Source of the DNA: Pseudomonadota bacterium
Lineage (GTDB): Bacteria > Pseudomonadota > Alphaproteobacteria > Rhizobiales > Xanthobacteraceae
Assembly: GCA_021779635.1 (NCBI GenBank)
Contig: JAJYAH010000431.1
Coordinates: forward strand, 1-6,260
Length of the DNA stretch: 6,260 nucleotides
Direction: 5' to 3'
The stretch's first letter is position 1. Every line of letters begins with the position of its first letter. A model generated the notes under the pieces. The model saw nothing but the letters and a program-made list of their open reading frames with translations, did not search any database and was not told where the DNA came from. Of the stretch, positions 1-5,939 are shown piece by piece. A program made the position numbers and the translations under genes.

Positions 1-192
1 AATCTGGTGATTCAAGGATGTTCTCGGAAGAGGCGCTCCGGCTCATGGGGGTGCGGAATGGCTGTCCGGCTTGTTGACGCGGGGTGGGGGAAGGAACTGA
101 GCGACGCCCTGCTCGCCTCGCAGAACCACGACCTCCTCGTGAAGAACATCTCAGCGGCGTGTTTGCACGCAATTTCGAAGCTGTATCCGTAA
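1..192 (+). CDS. 3' end of an unrecognised gene (partial, runs in from the left edge)
   Basis: The frame starting at base 1 is open from the window edge to a TAA at 190-192 and gives 63 residues. The last 40 or so look like a genuine protein C-terminus, with a regular helical pattern (KELSDALLASQNHDLLVKNI) ending in HAISKLYP. I do not recognise the family and see no catalytic motif. The first 20 codons look poor in this frame (RKRRSGSWGCG). Meanwhile the frame starting at base 3 reads well (MFSEEALRLMGVRNG) before a TGA at 75-77. A +1 frame change around 50-75 may therefore join the two, through a real mutation or a sequence error. The internal ATG at 58 is unlikely to be a true start. It lies on the same strand as the nuclease gene but is separated from it by over 500 bases, so they are probably not one operon. 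Confidence 0.45.
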   Translation, partial: NLVIQGCSRKRRSGSWGCGMAVRLVDAGWGKELSDALLASQNHDLLVKNISAACLHAISKLYP

Positions 193-263
193 GGATCTGC
201 TTTTTAGGAGCCGCCGCCTAGCGCCGATGCAGCTAGCCCGGAACGGCTGGCAAACCAGAGGGC

Positions 264-478
264 ATGGATTGTTGGAGCGCCGGCAAGAATGGCCTGGGTG
301 AAGCTCTTCGAATAGCTGGACGCCAGCAAAATGGGCACCTCGACGTGCTACATTCAGGTCGAAGCAAAAGGAAGTAGCAACTGCTGCAGAGGCCACTCGG
401 CTCGTCACCACGAGCCGCCGGGCGCACCAGCTCCAAGTCGTGGCTGCGCTGGCCCGATCGATCCGCGCGAAGCTTTAA
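264..478 (+). pseudogene. Possible decayed coding remnant
   Basis: Two abutting plus-strand frames look mildly protein-like. From ATG 264, preceded by an AGAGGG ribosome-site-like run, a 37-residue frame includes GLGEALRIAGRQQNGHLDVL and stops at 375-377. An overlapping frame, open from 302 to a TAA at 476-478, has no start codon before its last residues. It reads like a helical C-terminus (EVATAAEATRLV, then QLQVVAALARSIRAKL). Joined by one frame change near 355-370 they would make a single small protein tail. I recognise no family. This could equally be chance in GC-rich DNA, so confidence is low. Confidence 0.18.
398..417. repeat. Perfect 8-bp inverted repeat (hairpin)
   Basis: CGGCTCGT at 398-405 and ACGAGCCG at 410-417 are exact reverse complements separated by the loop CACC. 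No T-run follows on either strand, so it is not a classical intrinsic terminator. It could be a structured end for the left-edge transcript or part of a lost gene. Confidence 0.4.
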
Positions 479-605
479 GAGAAACGCGCCTACCCGGTGC
501 TTACCCGCCCATAAAAGCCAGCAGTGTAAAAACAGCTAAGGCATTGAAGTGTATGGCGCGCCACTCAGAACAAAACAGCGAACTCTTATGTAATTGAGAT
601 CGCTA

Positions 606-611
606 TATAAT
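606..611 (+). promoter_or_regulatory. Candidate -10 box (TATAAT) for the nuclease gene
   Basis: An exact TATAAT sits in a short AT-rich patch about 104-118 bases before the two possible starts of the nuclease gene. No good -35 box stands at 16-18 bases. The nearest hexamer (ACTCTT, 582-587) matches TTGACA poorly, so the promoter is weak, activator-dependent or spurious. If it is used, the leader would be roughly 100 bases long. Confidence 0.3.
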
Positions 612-714
612 TTCTAAAGTCGACGAGCGACCTCGATGCGCCTGAAGCCGCTACAACTAAATTTGCAAGCCTTTCGATACTCACCACGCCTATCTTCTGC
701 CGCACACAACCTCA

Positions 715-2808
715 GTGACAGCCATGGACCTCAAGACTTTCAAGGTAGTCGTCGACGACTATCCCGACGAGATTTCCAAGCACCTCGGCGATCTGGCAGC
801 GCTCCATGCATTTGTCGGTTTGCCCGAATCCACGAGCTACCGCCGGAACGATGCCCGCGATGCACTTTATGAGAAAATTCGATCTTCGTTCACGGCTGGG
901 CAAAAGGATGTAGTCAGCCGCTGTGGGACGTTAATAACAGAACTCATCCAAAACCAAATCATCGACGGCGATAAGATCGATTTCTACTTCGCCGTTCTAG
1001 ATCACCTCAAGGATGCGGTGAGATCAACAAAGGCGTGGGTCGACGGTCCGGTTCAAGGCGACTGGACCGCTGCCATTCGGTATGCTGCCGACCACGTCCG
1101 CCTGCAGGACTTTGGAACGCCGGAGAGCCGCGAAAGAGGCCATGCTCGGGAATATATGGTGGCACGGGCGGCAAAGCGGCTGAAAGATGCGGGCTTTGTT
1201 CTGCAGCGCGATGCCGACAGACTAGAACTCGAACCAACCGCAGAAACGCGGTTGGTCGAGCGCCTTGAGCAAATGATAGCTGCGATGGGAGGTATAAACC
1301 TCGCACGCCGCATCTTTAGAGAGATCGCTCACCTGTACGACGATCGGCAAGAGCGGTACCACATCGTACCGCATCCGAGCGCAACGAATGCGAGCACACC
1401 GCAAATCCCTTGGAGCTATTTGCTCCTACTTGCCGCAAAGCATTATTCTGGGACACGCCCTGTAAAGAACACCGACGAAGCGTGGAACCTAATCTGCGGA
1501 ACCGCGATGAACTACGCGGCTGTACTCGACGTTCAGGTCTATAATCCATTCTTCTTTTGGCACCAAATTGACGCGCATCGCTTGCTCGAATGGCTCCAGC
1601 AATTCGCCGTTCACGACACGCTTTTCAGAATTCCCCAAATTCGGGGAAGCGACGTTGCAAAGTTGGCCACAAGCATCTTCGCCGGTCTTAAGCCGTCCGA
1701 GCGTCATCAAAATGGCTGGACGATCAACGACGTCGTTGCCGTTTGCCAAGCGCTTATGGATGGATCTCGCAACACGCGTGGGCCGATCGCATTCACAGCG
1801 AAAGGGATCAGCGACAGATGCAACGGAATGAATCCTGACCTTGTCGCGGCTATTTTGGATGACGTGCTAACGCACCCGTCTGGAGCACCTAACCAGCAAT
1901 TCTCCAAGCCGACCGACGCGCCGCCGATCGGGGGCAGCAACGACATCGGCCACAATTATTATCAGCGGCCATTGGTTTCGTTTGATCGAAAGAGCTATTG
2001 GCTGTTCGACCATGCCGTAGGCGCGATGCCCAGCCTTGAAGCTATGATGACCGTTCTCCGAGGTCGCTTTAGGGGGCTTGACGGCCTTCTCGGCACCCCG
2101 GTCGAAAACTTTCTGCGAAGCGAGTTCGCCGCGCGACGCGTCCCGACCTTAGCGGGCAAGTACGGGGTGAAAAAGAAAGACGACGGCGAGTGCGATCTTG
2201 TCGTCGAGACACCCGATACGATTATCTTCTTTGAAATGAAGAAGAAAGCGCTCACCCGTCGCGCTCAAGCTGGCTCCAATGCCCATGCTTTGCTCGATCT
2301 GGCAAAGAGCGCTCTTGCCGCACAGGTGCAAGCCGGCTGGCACGAAGTGCGATTGAGGCGGGACGGCTACATCGATCTTGACGAGGACGGGAAAATCACC
2401 CGTCTTCAACACAACGGCCGCCACATCGAGCGCATTGCGGTATCGCTCACGCAGTTCGGCGGCTTTCAGGATCGTGTGTTCCTTCATCGCTTCCTTGAAG
2501 CGATCTATAATTCGAACTTCTCAGTCACCGAACCGACCATGCAAAAGGATTTCGCAGAGCTGAATGATCTTTTGCAAGAGCTTCGCGATCAACTGACGCA
2601 GCTTCATCCCGGAGCGACGCAGTTAGATCGAGCGTTCTTTCATTGCTGGTTTCTAAGCGTCCCCCAGATCCTCATTTTGCTCGACGACACCCATGATCCC
2701 GCGTCGTTCAGGGCTGCCCTATGGAAAACCCGTCACTTCGCGACAGGAAGCTCGGACTTCTACCACGACTATGCTTTCCTGAGTGGATGGAAGCCGGTCC
2801 CGCGGTGA
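715..2808 (+). CDS. Large protein with PD-(D/E)XK nuclease motif, putative restriction/defence nuclease
   Basis: This is an intact gene of 697 residues if GTG 715 is the start, or 694 if ATG 724 is. ATG 724 gives the more natural N-terminus (MDLKTFKVVVDDY), but neither start has a clear Shine-Dalgarno sequence. The first two thirds (about 1-440) are mostly helical and unrecognised. A PD-(D/E)XK-like nuclease core follows: helix Glu464 (GTPVENFLRSEF), Asp494 in a GECDLVV strand, then Glu507-x-Lys509 in a hydrophobic IIFFEMKKK strand. Asp and Glu are 13 residues apart, normal for the fold. A helix containing Gln537 (SALAAQVQA) follows. This fold cuts DNA, less often RNA, using Mg2+. I see no signal peptide, membrane segment, Walker motif or methylase motif. 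It appears to be a single-gene unit: the left gene is far away, and 188 bases and an attachment site follow it. A restriction or phage-defence role is inferred from the motif and setting. The specific family is not recognised. Confidence 0.8.
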   Translation: MTAMDLKTFKVVVDDYPDEISKHLGDLAALHAFVGLPESTSYRRNDARDALYEKIRSSFTAGQKDVVSRCGTLITELIQNQIIDGDKIDFYFAVLDHLKDAVRSTKAWVDGPVQGDWTAAIRYAADHVRLQDFGTPESRERGHAREYMVARAAKRLKDAGFVLQRDADRLELEPTAETRLVERLEQMIAAMGGINLARRIFREIAHLYDDRQERYHIVPHPSATNASTPQIPWSYLLLLAAKHYSGTRPVKNTDEAWNLICGTAMNYAAVLDVQVYNPFFFWHQIDAHRLLEWLQQFAVHDTLFRIPQIRGSDVAKLATSIFAGLKPSERHQNGWTINDVVAVCQALMDGSRNTRGPIAFTAKGISDRCNGMNPDLVAAILDDVLTHPSGAPNQQFSKPTDAPPIGGSNDIGHNYYQRPLVSFDRKSYWLFDHAVGAMPSLEAMMTVLRGRFRGLDGLLGTPVENFLRSEFAARRVPTLAGKYGVKKKDDGECDLVVETPDTIIFFEMKKKALTRRAQAGSNAHALLDLAKSALAAQVQAGWHEVRLRRDGYIDLDEDGKITRLQHNGRHIERIAVSLTQFGGFQDRVFLHRFLEAIYNSNFSVTEPTMQKDFAELNDLLQELRDQLTQLHPGATQLDRAFFHCWFLSVPQILILLDDTHDPASFRAALWKTRHFATGSSDFYHDYAFLSGWKPVPR

Positions 2809-2967
2809 CCGCATCACCAGCCGCGTTTCGAATCAGCGCGGATCTGGGCGCGGGGTCTTACCGCCGGAGCGTTAAGCGATCCGCCGAGGAGAAGACTTCG
2901 ATTGCCGAACCGGTCCACGGCTAAGCGCTTCCATCGCCGCGTGCTGCTCCTGCTAGATGGGGCGGCA

Positions 2968-2987
2968 TCGTACAATGTCGTAGAATA
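2968..2987. repeat. Two imperfect 10-bp direct repeats beside the tRNA remnant
   Basis: TCGTACAATG (2968-2977) and TCGTAGAATA (2978-2987) agree at 8 of 10 positions. A third unit beginning TCG at 2988 is much weaker. The period is one helical turn and the repeats end 9 bases before the tRNA 3' CCA. They could be recombinase or accessory-factor binding sites flanking the attachment core, or chance. Confidence 0.25.
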
Positions 2988-2996
2988 TCGCAGGCA

Positions 2997-3044
2997 TGGC
3001 GCACCCGACACGATTCGAACGTGTGACCTTTGCCTTCGGAGGGC
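2997..3044 (-). tRNA. Truncated tRNA-Arg(CCG) 3' half; attachment-site remnant
   Basis: Read on the minus strand, this is the 3' portion of a tRNA. It comprises three anticodon-stem bases GCC, the loop CTCCGAA with anticodon CCG, GGCAA, variable AGGTC, T-stem ACACG, T-loop TTCGAAT, CGTGT, acceptor strand CGGGTGC, discriminator G and encoded CCA. T-stem pairing is perfect. The 5' half is absent: no D-arm and no matching GCACCCG acceptor strand. The sequence leaves the tRNA inside the anticodon stem, where the two outer 5' bases are CA and cannot pair with the AA at the end of GGCAA. It is therefore not a functional tRNA gene. A 3' tRNA copy ending in the anticodon arm is the typical product of tyrosine-recombinase integration at a tRNA. 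The intact gene should stand at the far end of the element. Orientation puts the element to the right (above 3044) and the original downstream flank to the left. Confidence 0.85.
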
Positions 3045-3257
3045 TGCAATATCGAGCAGAATTACCCTAACCGCGAACCGCGGTAAAGGTAGGATCGAAT
3101 GCGCTGGAATCGGTTGACGCCGCGAGCGCATTGCAAATCGAAATTGGCGCGCTTCTCTCAGAAGAATAGACCAAAAAATCAATCTTCGGACGATTTGTTT
3201 GGTAGACGTTCATCACAGCACGTTGGGGCGCGCCGTCTCTTTCACATCCTCTCAACC
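3045..3257. other. Non-coding element end between attachment core and HEPN gene
   Basis: About 210 bases lie between the tRNA remnant and the stop of the last operon gene. No frame here looks coding, and no integrase gene is present. The only structured piece I see is the inverted repeat at 3063-3091. If the element model is right, this is the terminal arm of the element and would carry the recombinase arm sites. Confidence 0.4.
3063..3091. repeat. Symmetric interrupted inverted repeat next to the attachment core
   Basis: The arrangement is TACC, 3 bases, ACCGCG (3070-3075), AAC, CGCGGT (3079-3084), 3 bases, GGTA. This is a 6-bp inner stem and a 4-bp outer stem separated by a symmetric 3x3 internal loop. 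It begins 18 bases inside the inferred element end. It could be a recombinase or excisionase site, or a hairpin ending the minus-strand operon (stop at 3258). There is no T-run, so an ordinary intrinsic terminator is unlikely. Confidence 0.4.
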
Positions 3258-3803
3258 CTAGGGGGCATTCCGTATCGAGGCGTTCTCCAATATCCGCTTC
3301 AGGCGCGGTCGGTTGTCCCGCACAAAACTCAGATAGATTTCCTTTGGAGAGGGGGAAGCTGGCTTGGCCGACTTGAGGGCAAACGGCCTATAGTACCGTT
3401 GGAAGCGTTCCCGGTCCTCGGGGTATTTCATTTGCCAGACTATGTCGGGATTATTAGTTTCAAACGTTCGTTCGAGGATCGACCAGAAAAGGAAATTGTT
3501 GATGGTCTTGACGGTTATCTGCAGCGCATCCGCGATGTCCGCGATGTCTGCGAGCGTCGGCGAAAAAGAACGCTCGAGAAGTTCGGAATGCTCGTCCAGG
3601 CCAAGCTCGATCGCGTTTTTCGTTCCCAGTCTGCCGAATCTATGAACGCAACAGTGCCGCAGATGGCAGATCTTGCTGAAAGTCTCCATCGATGTTGTGA
3701 CGTCCTTTGGGATGTTGTTCAGCCCTATCATCGTCGAGATCGCGTTTTTTAGCTCCTTCGCATCGGCGAGCGAGGTGTGCTCCAACAACGCTTCTGGTAG
3801 CAT
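3258..3803 (-). CDS. C-terminal part of HEPN protein with RHxxxH motif
   Basis: This 181-residue frame holds the catalytic signature of HEPN RNases. CHLRHCCVHRFGRLG places Arg49 and His54 four residues apart (R-x4-H), with nearby basic residues. HEPN proteins are all-helical RNases, usually dimers. They act as toxins, in abortive infection and in CRISPR effectors, and the Arg and His cut RNA metal-independently. Helical sequence precedes it (KELKNAISTMIGL). A second helical region follows at about 82-118 (LADIADIADALQITVKTINNFLFWSIL), then a basic tail (about 125-181) rich in Arg and Pro. The ATG at 3803 is probably not the real start, because the coding sense continues upstream in another frame to ATG 4159. 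The exact HEPN subfamily (RiboL-PSP, MAE_28990 or other) cannot be settled by eye. Confidence 0.7.
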   Translation of the reverse strand: MLPEALLEHTSLADAKELKNAISTMIGLNNIPKDVTTSMETFSKICHLRHCCVHRFGRLGTKNAIELGLDEHSELLERSFSPTLADIADIADALQITVKTINNFLFWSILERTFETNNPDIVWQMKYPEDRERFQRYYRPFALKSAKPASPSPKEIYLSFVRDNRPRLKRILENASIRNAP

Positions 3804-4159
3804 GTGGGCGGTAGATGGAAGGCGGCGGCGAATGAGACCTGCCTCTGGGCAACGGCGTCGCGCGCCTTTTTATCCAGGCGGATCACTTCGGTTACGATCG
3901 AACGCACATAACTTTCAACCGCGGACATGTAGCCGAGAACGACAACGGCGCCCAGCTCCGGAGGGAGCTTCCCTGGTTTCTGGGTCGGATAATTCAGGTA
4001 GAGCTTGTTGATGTTATTGGTATTGAGAAAAAAAATGTCGATCGGACTCTTGTTGCCGACCGCTGGATCGCCGAACAGTCGGGCAGTCTCGATTCTCGGC
4101 ATTATCGTGACCGACGAGATCGCCTTGTAAGTGACGGGTATAACCGTTGCCGGATTCAT
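3749..4159 (-). CDS. N-terminal part of HEPN protein (frame broken after about residue 117)
   Basis: The ATG at 4159-4157 overlaps the ATPase TGA at 4158-4156, so translation is probably coupled. No Shine-Dalgarno is evident. Residues 1-60 form a variable N-terminus with a strand-like IDIFFLNTNNINKLYLNY. Residues 66-95 (PPELGAVVVLGYMSAVESYV and on) resemble the first long helix of HEPN domains, including the Glu in the middle. Coding character holds to FAAAFHLP (about residue 117). The last 18 or so residues (CYQKRCWSTPRSPMRRS) look out of frame. The natural continuation lies in the frame that carries the RHxxxH motif. Confidence 0.65.
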   Translation of the reverse strand: MNPATVIPVTYKAISSVTIMPRIETARLFGDPAVGNKSPIDIFFLNTNNINKLYLNYPTQKPGKLPPELGAVVVLGYMSAVESYVRSIVTEVIRLDKKARDAVAQRQVSFAAAFHLPPTCYQKRCWSTPRSPMRRS

Positions 4160-5412
4160 GACATGAATTCGTCAATGTATGTGTCGACGCCCAGCAAATA
4201 GAGCGTTGCGCGACGTGGGCCGACCCTGTGGATCTTGCGGAGCTCGGTACCGGGATCCTCGAACGCGAGGAGCTCTTCTATCGTCTTGATGCCATTAGCG
4301 TCGATTTGTGAGCGTGCCCAAGCCGAAAGGTTGGTGACCTCGGTTATCGGTAGCTTCATCAACCGGGTGAAAGTGGAATCGTCGGCCAGCCGCGTCCCGC
4401 AGTGATGGCAGAATTTCTGCTCGTCGCTTATACGCGGCGTTTTGCAGGCCTGACAGGGCGGCAGGTCGAATTGCACGGACTTGACGGAGGGAAGCAGAGT
4501 CTGGAGAGCCTGCCGTATCGGATGCTTGGTCGGCTTCCTCTCGATAAAAGATAGCATTTGGGCAGGAGAGTTGCCGCGGCTGCTTCCGGCAAACGCGCGC
4601 GCAGCGATCAGAGCGGCAAGGTGCGGTGTAAACCGATGATATGTCCTTCCCTGACCATGCGAGACCTCGGGCAGTTCAAACAGCAGACCCGCCTCGACGA
4701 GAAGCTTTAACATGCGTCTCGGAATAGCGGTCATTTCCTCCTTGGTGATCCCAAATAGTATCTGCTTCTCCGATTTGTCGGCGAGGGCATCGTTCCTCTC
4801 CTTCATGATCTCGACCACTTTCTGGAAAAGTTGTTCGCCGGCATCGATGACCGAGCTGAATTTTGGCATCTTCAGCTTCAACGAACGGAATTCGCGCAAT
4901 CGGCTGTCGCGATGCTGTTGGATGACCTTGTTAAGAGACTGCTGCGTGGCTGCAGGCGCGCTTGCGTTTTCGCTTACCATCTCGCGCAGCATCGTGAGGT
5001 AGGCTCTCGGCACGCCGAAGGCGGCGTACATTAGGACCCCGTTGATGTCGCTGCCGAGACGACTTCCTTCCGCGAACCTCCTTGCGCCGATGGCGCCCAT
5101 GATGTCGCGATAGGACGGATGGTCGACCGGTAGCCACGCAGGGACGAAGCGCGCCTCATGATCGGCATGGAAGCGCGGTCCGTACTCCGTGGATCCGGGA
5201 TACACGGAGCACTTCGGCGAAATGTTTTGCTGTTTGAGGACGCGGACCACGTCGAGAAATTCGGTCATGAATTCCTGAGCGAAGACCAGTGCTGCGTCGT
5301 CGAGGAAGATAACGAGGCGCGTCCGACCAAGCGCCTTGAATAGCATCGTGAGGGCCTGCACGACGCCTTCTATCGAGATCGCATTGGCGGAAAGCTCTTC
5401 CGCTTCGGACAC
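4156..5412 (-). CDS. C-terminal part of ATPase: Walker B, winged helix, zinc ribbon, HhH-like end
   Basis: This is a 418-residue frame beginning at GTG 5412. Near the start, RLVIFLDDA (32-40) is a Walker B strand with Asp38-Asp39. SVYPGSTEYG (69-78) fits a sensor-1 strand. Residues 80-150 complete the NTPase and lid. A helical linker (about 160-212) leads to a winged-helix-like segment at about 218-275 (ILFGITKEEMTAIPRRMLKL, then RTYHRFTPHLAALIAA). Four cysteines in a CxxC-x11-CxxCG arrangement (Cys320, 323, 335, 338) form a probable zinc ribbon. The last 60 residues end in LRKIHRVGPRRATLYLLGVD, a helix-hairpin-helix-like pattern usual in nucleic-acid binding. The domain order suggests a DNA- or RNA-sensing ATPase, perhaps of the ORC/CDC6-like or STAND type; this is inference. 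GTG 5412 is the first start in this frame, and coding sense continues upstream in the other frame. Confidence 0.75.
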   Translation of the reverse strand: MSEAEELSANAISIEGVVQALTMLFKALGRTRLVIFLDDAALVFAQEFMTEFLDVVRVLKQQNISPKCSVYPGSTEYGPRFHADHEARFVPAWLPVDHPSYRDIMGAIGARRFAEGSRLGSDINGVLMYAAFGVPRAYLTMLREMVSENASAPAATQQSLNKVIQQHRDSRLREFRSLKLKMPKFSSVIDAGEQLFQKVVEIMKERNDALADKSEKQILFGITKEEMTAIPRRMLKLLVEAGLLFELPEVSHGQGRTYHRFTPHLAALIAARAFAGSSRGNSPAQMLSFIERKPTKHPIRQALQTLLPSVKSVQFDLPPCQACKTPRISDEQKFCHHCGTRLADDSTFTRLMKLPITEVTNLSAWARSQIDANGIKTIEELLAFEDPGTELRKIHRVGPRRATLYLLGVDTYIDEFMS

Positions 5413-5939
5413 GCACCGGCCTTCTCCAACCGGCGAATTAGGGCTTCCACCTGGGGACGATCGATGCCGAAGGTGGTAAAGACGTCAGGTCCGGCGACCT
5501 GAGCGGCTTCGGCGCCCTGGCTCGCATCGGCGGCTTCTGTGGCCTTGGGAGTGCCTTGCAGGACCCGCTTGGCGGTGTCGTCGGCGGCAAGGAGAATTCT
5601 GCTTAGTACCCAGATCTGGAACAACGACAGCGCGTCGCTTCTAGTCTTAAGGAGGGGTTCGAGACGCAGATATCTATTGAAAGAGACATAGACGGCCAAC
5701 GGAAGGTTTTTTGTGTCGCAGCACCTCAGCCACGCGTAGCGCATTATGTGGGTTTTGCCGCAGCCGCGCGGACCCACCACCAAAACCGTGCCTCGCGACA
5801 AAAGCGCCTTGTAGATAATATCGAACCAGTCTCCGGTTACGGTGTCGGTCCGGAGGACCTCTTCCGAAACTTGATCGGCCCGCTCTTCGAATCCGGAATC
5901 GGACTCGTCCGGATCCGCGGTTTCGGCTTCGTCGTTCAT
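5370..5939 (-). CDS. N-terminal part of ATPase with Walker A
   Basis: From ATG 5939 this frame gives 189 residues. Residues 1-30 are strongly acidic. Residues 36-50 (GDWFDIIYKALLSRG) form a helix before the P-loop strand, and VLVVGPRGCGKTH gives Walker A with Gly56, Gly61, Lys62 and Thr63. LPLAVYVSFNRYLRL (79-93) looks like the second core strand of an AAA or STAND ATPase. An Ala/Glu-rich stretch at about 130-150 looks like a flexible insert. The frame decays after LEKAGAC (about 177) into a basic tail ending at 5370. Longer in-frame starts up to 6068 exist but would overlap the upstream gene by over 100 bases with low-quality sequence. The ATGA overlap favours 5939. Confidence 0.7.
   Translation of the reverse strand: MNDEAETADPDESDSGFEERADQVSEEVLRTDTVTGDWFDIIYKALLSRGTVLVVGPRGCGKTHIMRYAWLRCCDTKNLPLAVYVSFNRYLRLEPLLKTRSDALSLFQIWVLSRILLAADDTAKRVLQGTPKATEAADASQGAEAAQVAGPDVFTTFGIDRPQVEALIRRLEKAGACPKRKSFPPMRSR

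Larger units (their letters stand above)
193..714. other. Intergenic region without a convincing gene
   Basis: About 520 bases lie between the left-edge gene and the nuclease gene. The open frames here, on both strands, are short, rich in Arg, Ser and Pro, and overlap each other without a clear winner. What can be seen is a perfect 8-bp GC-rich hairpin at 398-417, a possible decayed coding stretch at 264-478, an AT-richer segment from about 530 to 620, and a TATAAT box at 606-611. I see no RNA gene and no insertion-sequence ends. Confidence 0.6.
3258..4159 (-). pseudogene. Frameshifted HEPN-domain gene (composite of two frames), putative RNase
   Basis: The gene starts at ATG 4159, overlapping the ATPase stop as ATGA, and its last codons end at TAG 3260-3258. 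One -1 frame change near 3795-3815 divides it. Restoring one base gives a protein of about 300 residues. The join falls between FAAAFHLP in the first frame and MLPEALLEHTSLADAKELKN in the second, just where the first frame degrades into Arg/Ser/Pro-rich sequence. Neither half makes a whole HEPN domain alone. The first has the long helix (GYMSAVESYVRSIVTEV) and the second the RHxxxH motif. The local sequence is C-rich (CTACCGCCCACATG on the minus strand), so a lost C is a simple explanation. True mutation and read error cannot be separated here. Confidence 0.65.
4156..5939 (-). pseudogene. Frameshifted P-loop ATPase gene (composite of two frames)
   Basis: The gene starts at ATG 5939, overlapping the stop of the upstream gene as ATGA, and its last codon ends at TGA 4156. 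A single -1 frame change near 5400-5425 splits it. Walker A lies in the first frame and Walker B in the second, so neither product would be a working ATPase alone. Restoring one base gives about 594 residues in the order acidic N-terminus, AAA/STAND-type NTPase, winged helix, zinc ribbon, helix-hairpin-helix-like C-terminus. The region of overlap has no classical -1 slippery heptamer such as A AAA AAG. A GGAGAAGG run does lie just before the GTG at 5412, so separate re-initiation there cannot be wholly excluded. Confidence 0.7.

Noticed and set aside
2804..2818. Terminator hairpin after the nuclease gene (GGTGA / TCACC)
   Set aside because: The stem is only 5 bp and has no T-run after it.
2997..3080. 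A functional tRNA-Arg gene
   Set aside because: No D-arm or 5' acceptor strand follows position 3044 and the anticodon stem is mismatched, so only the 3' half is present.
2902..3117. Plus-strand open frame of 71 residues containing PDTIRTCDLCLRR
   Set aside because: This peptide is the well-known false translation of the reverse complement of a tRNA-Arg; the DNA here is the tRNA remnant.
2814..3182. Minus-strand open frame of 122 residues across the tRNA remnant
   Set aside because: It reads through the tRNA fragment, is Arg/Ser-rich, and has no domain pattern.
3099..3752. Plus-strand open frame of 217 residues
   Set aside because: It lies antisense to the HEPN gene, whose minus-strand frame has a recognisable motif and operon context. 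The plus frame is Arg-rich without a domain.
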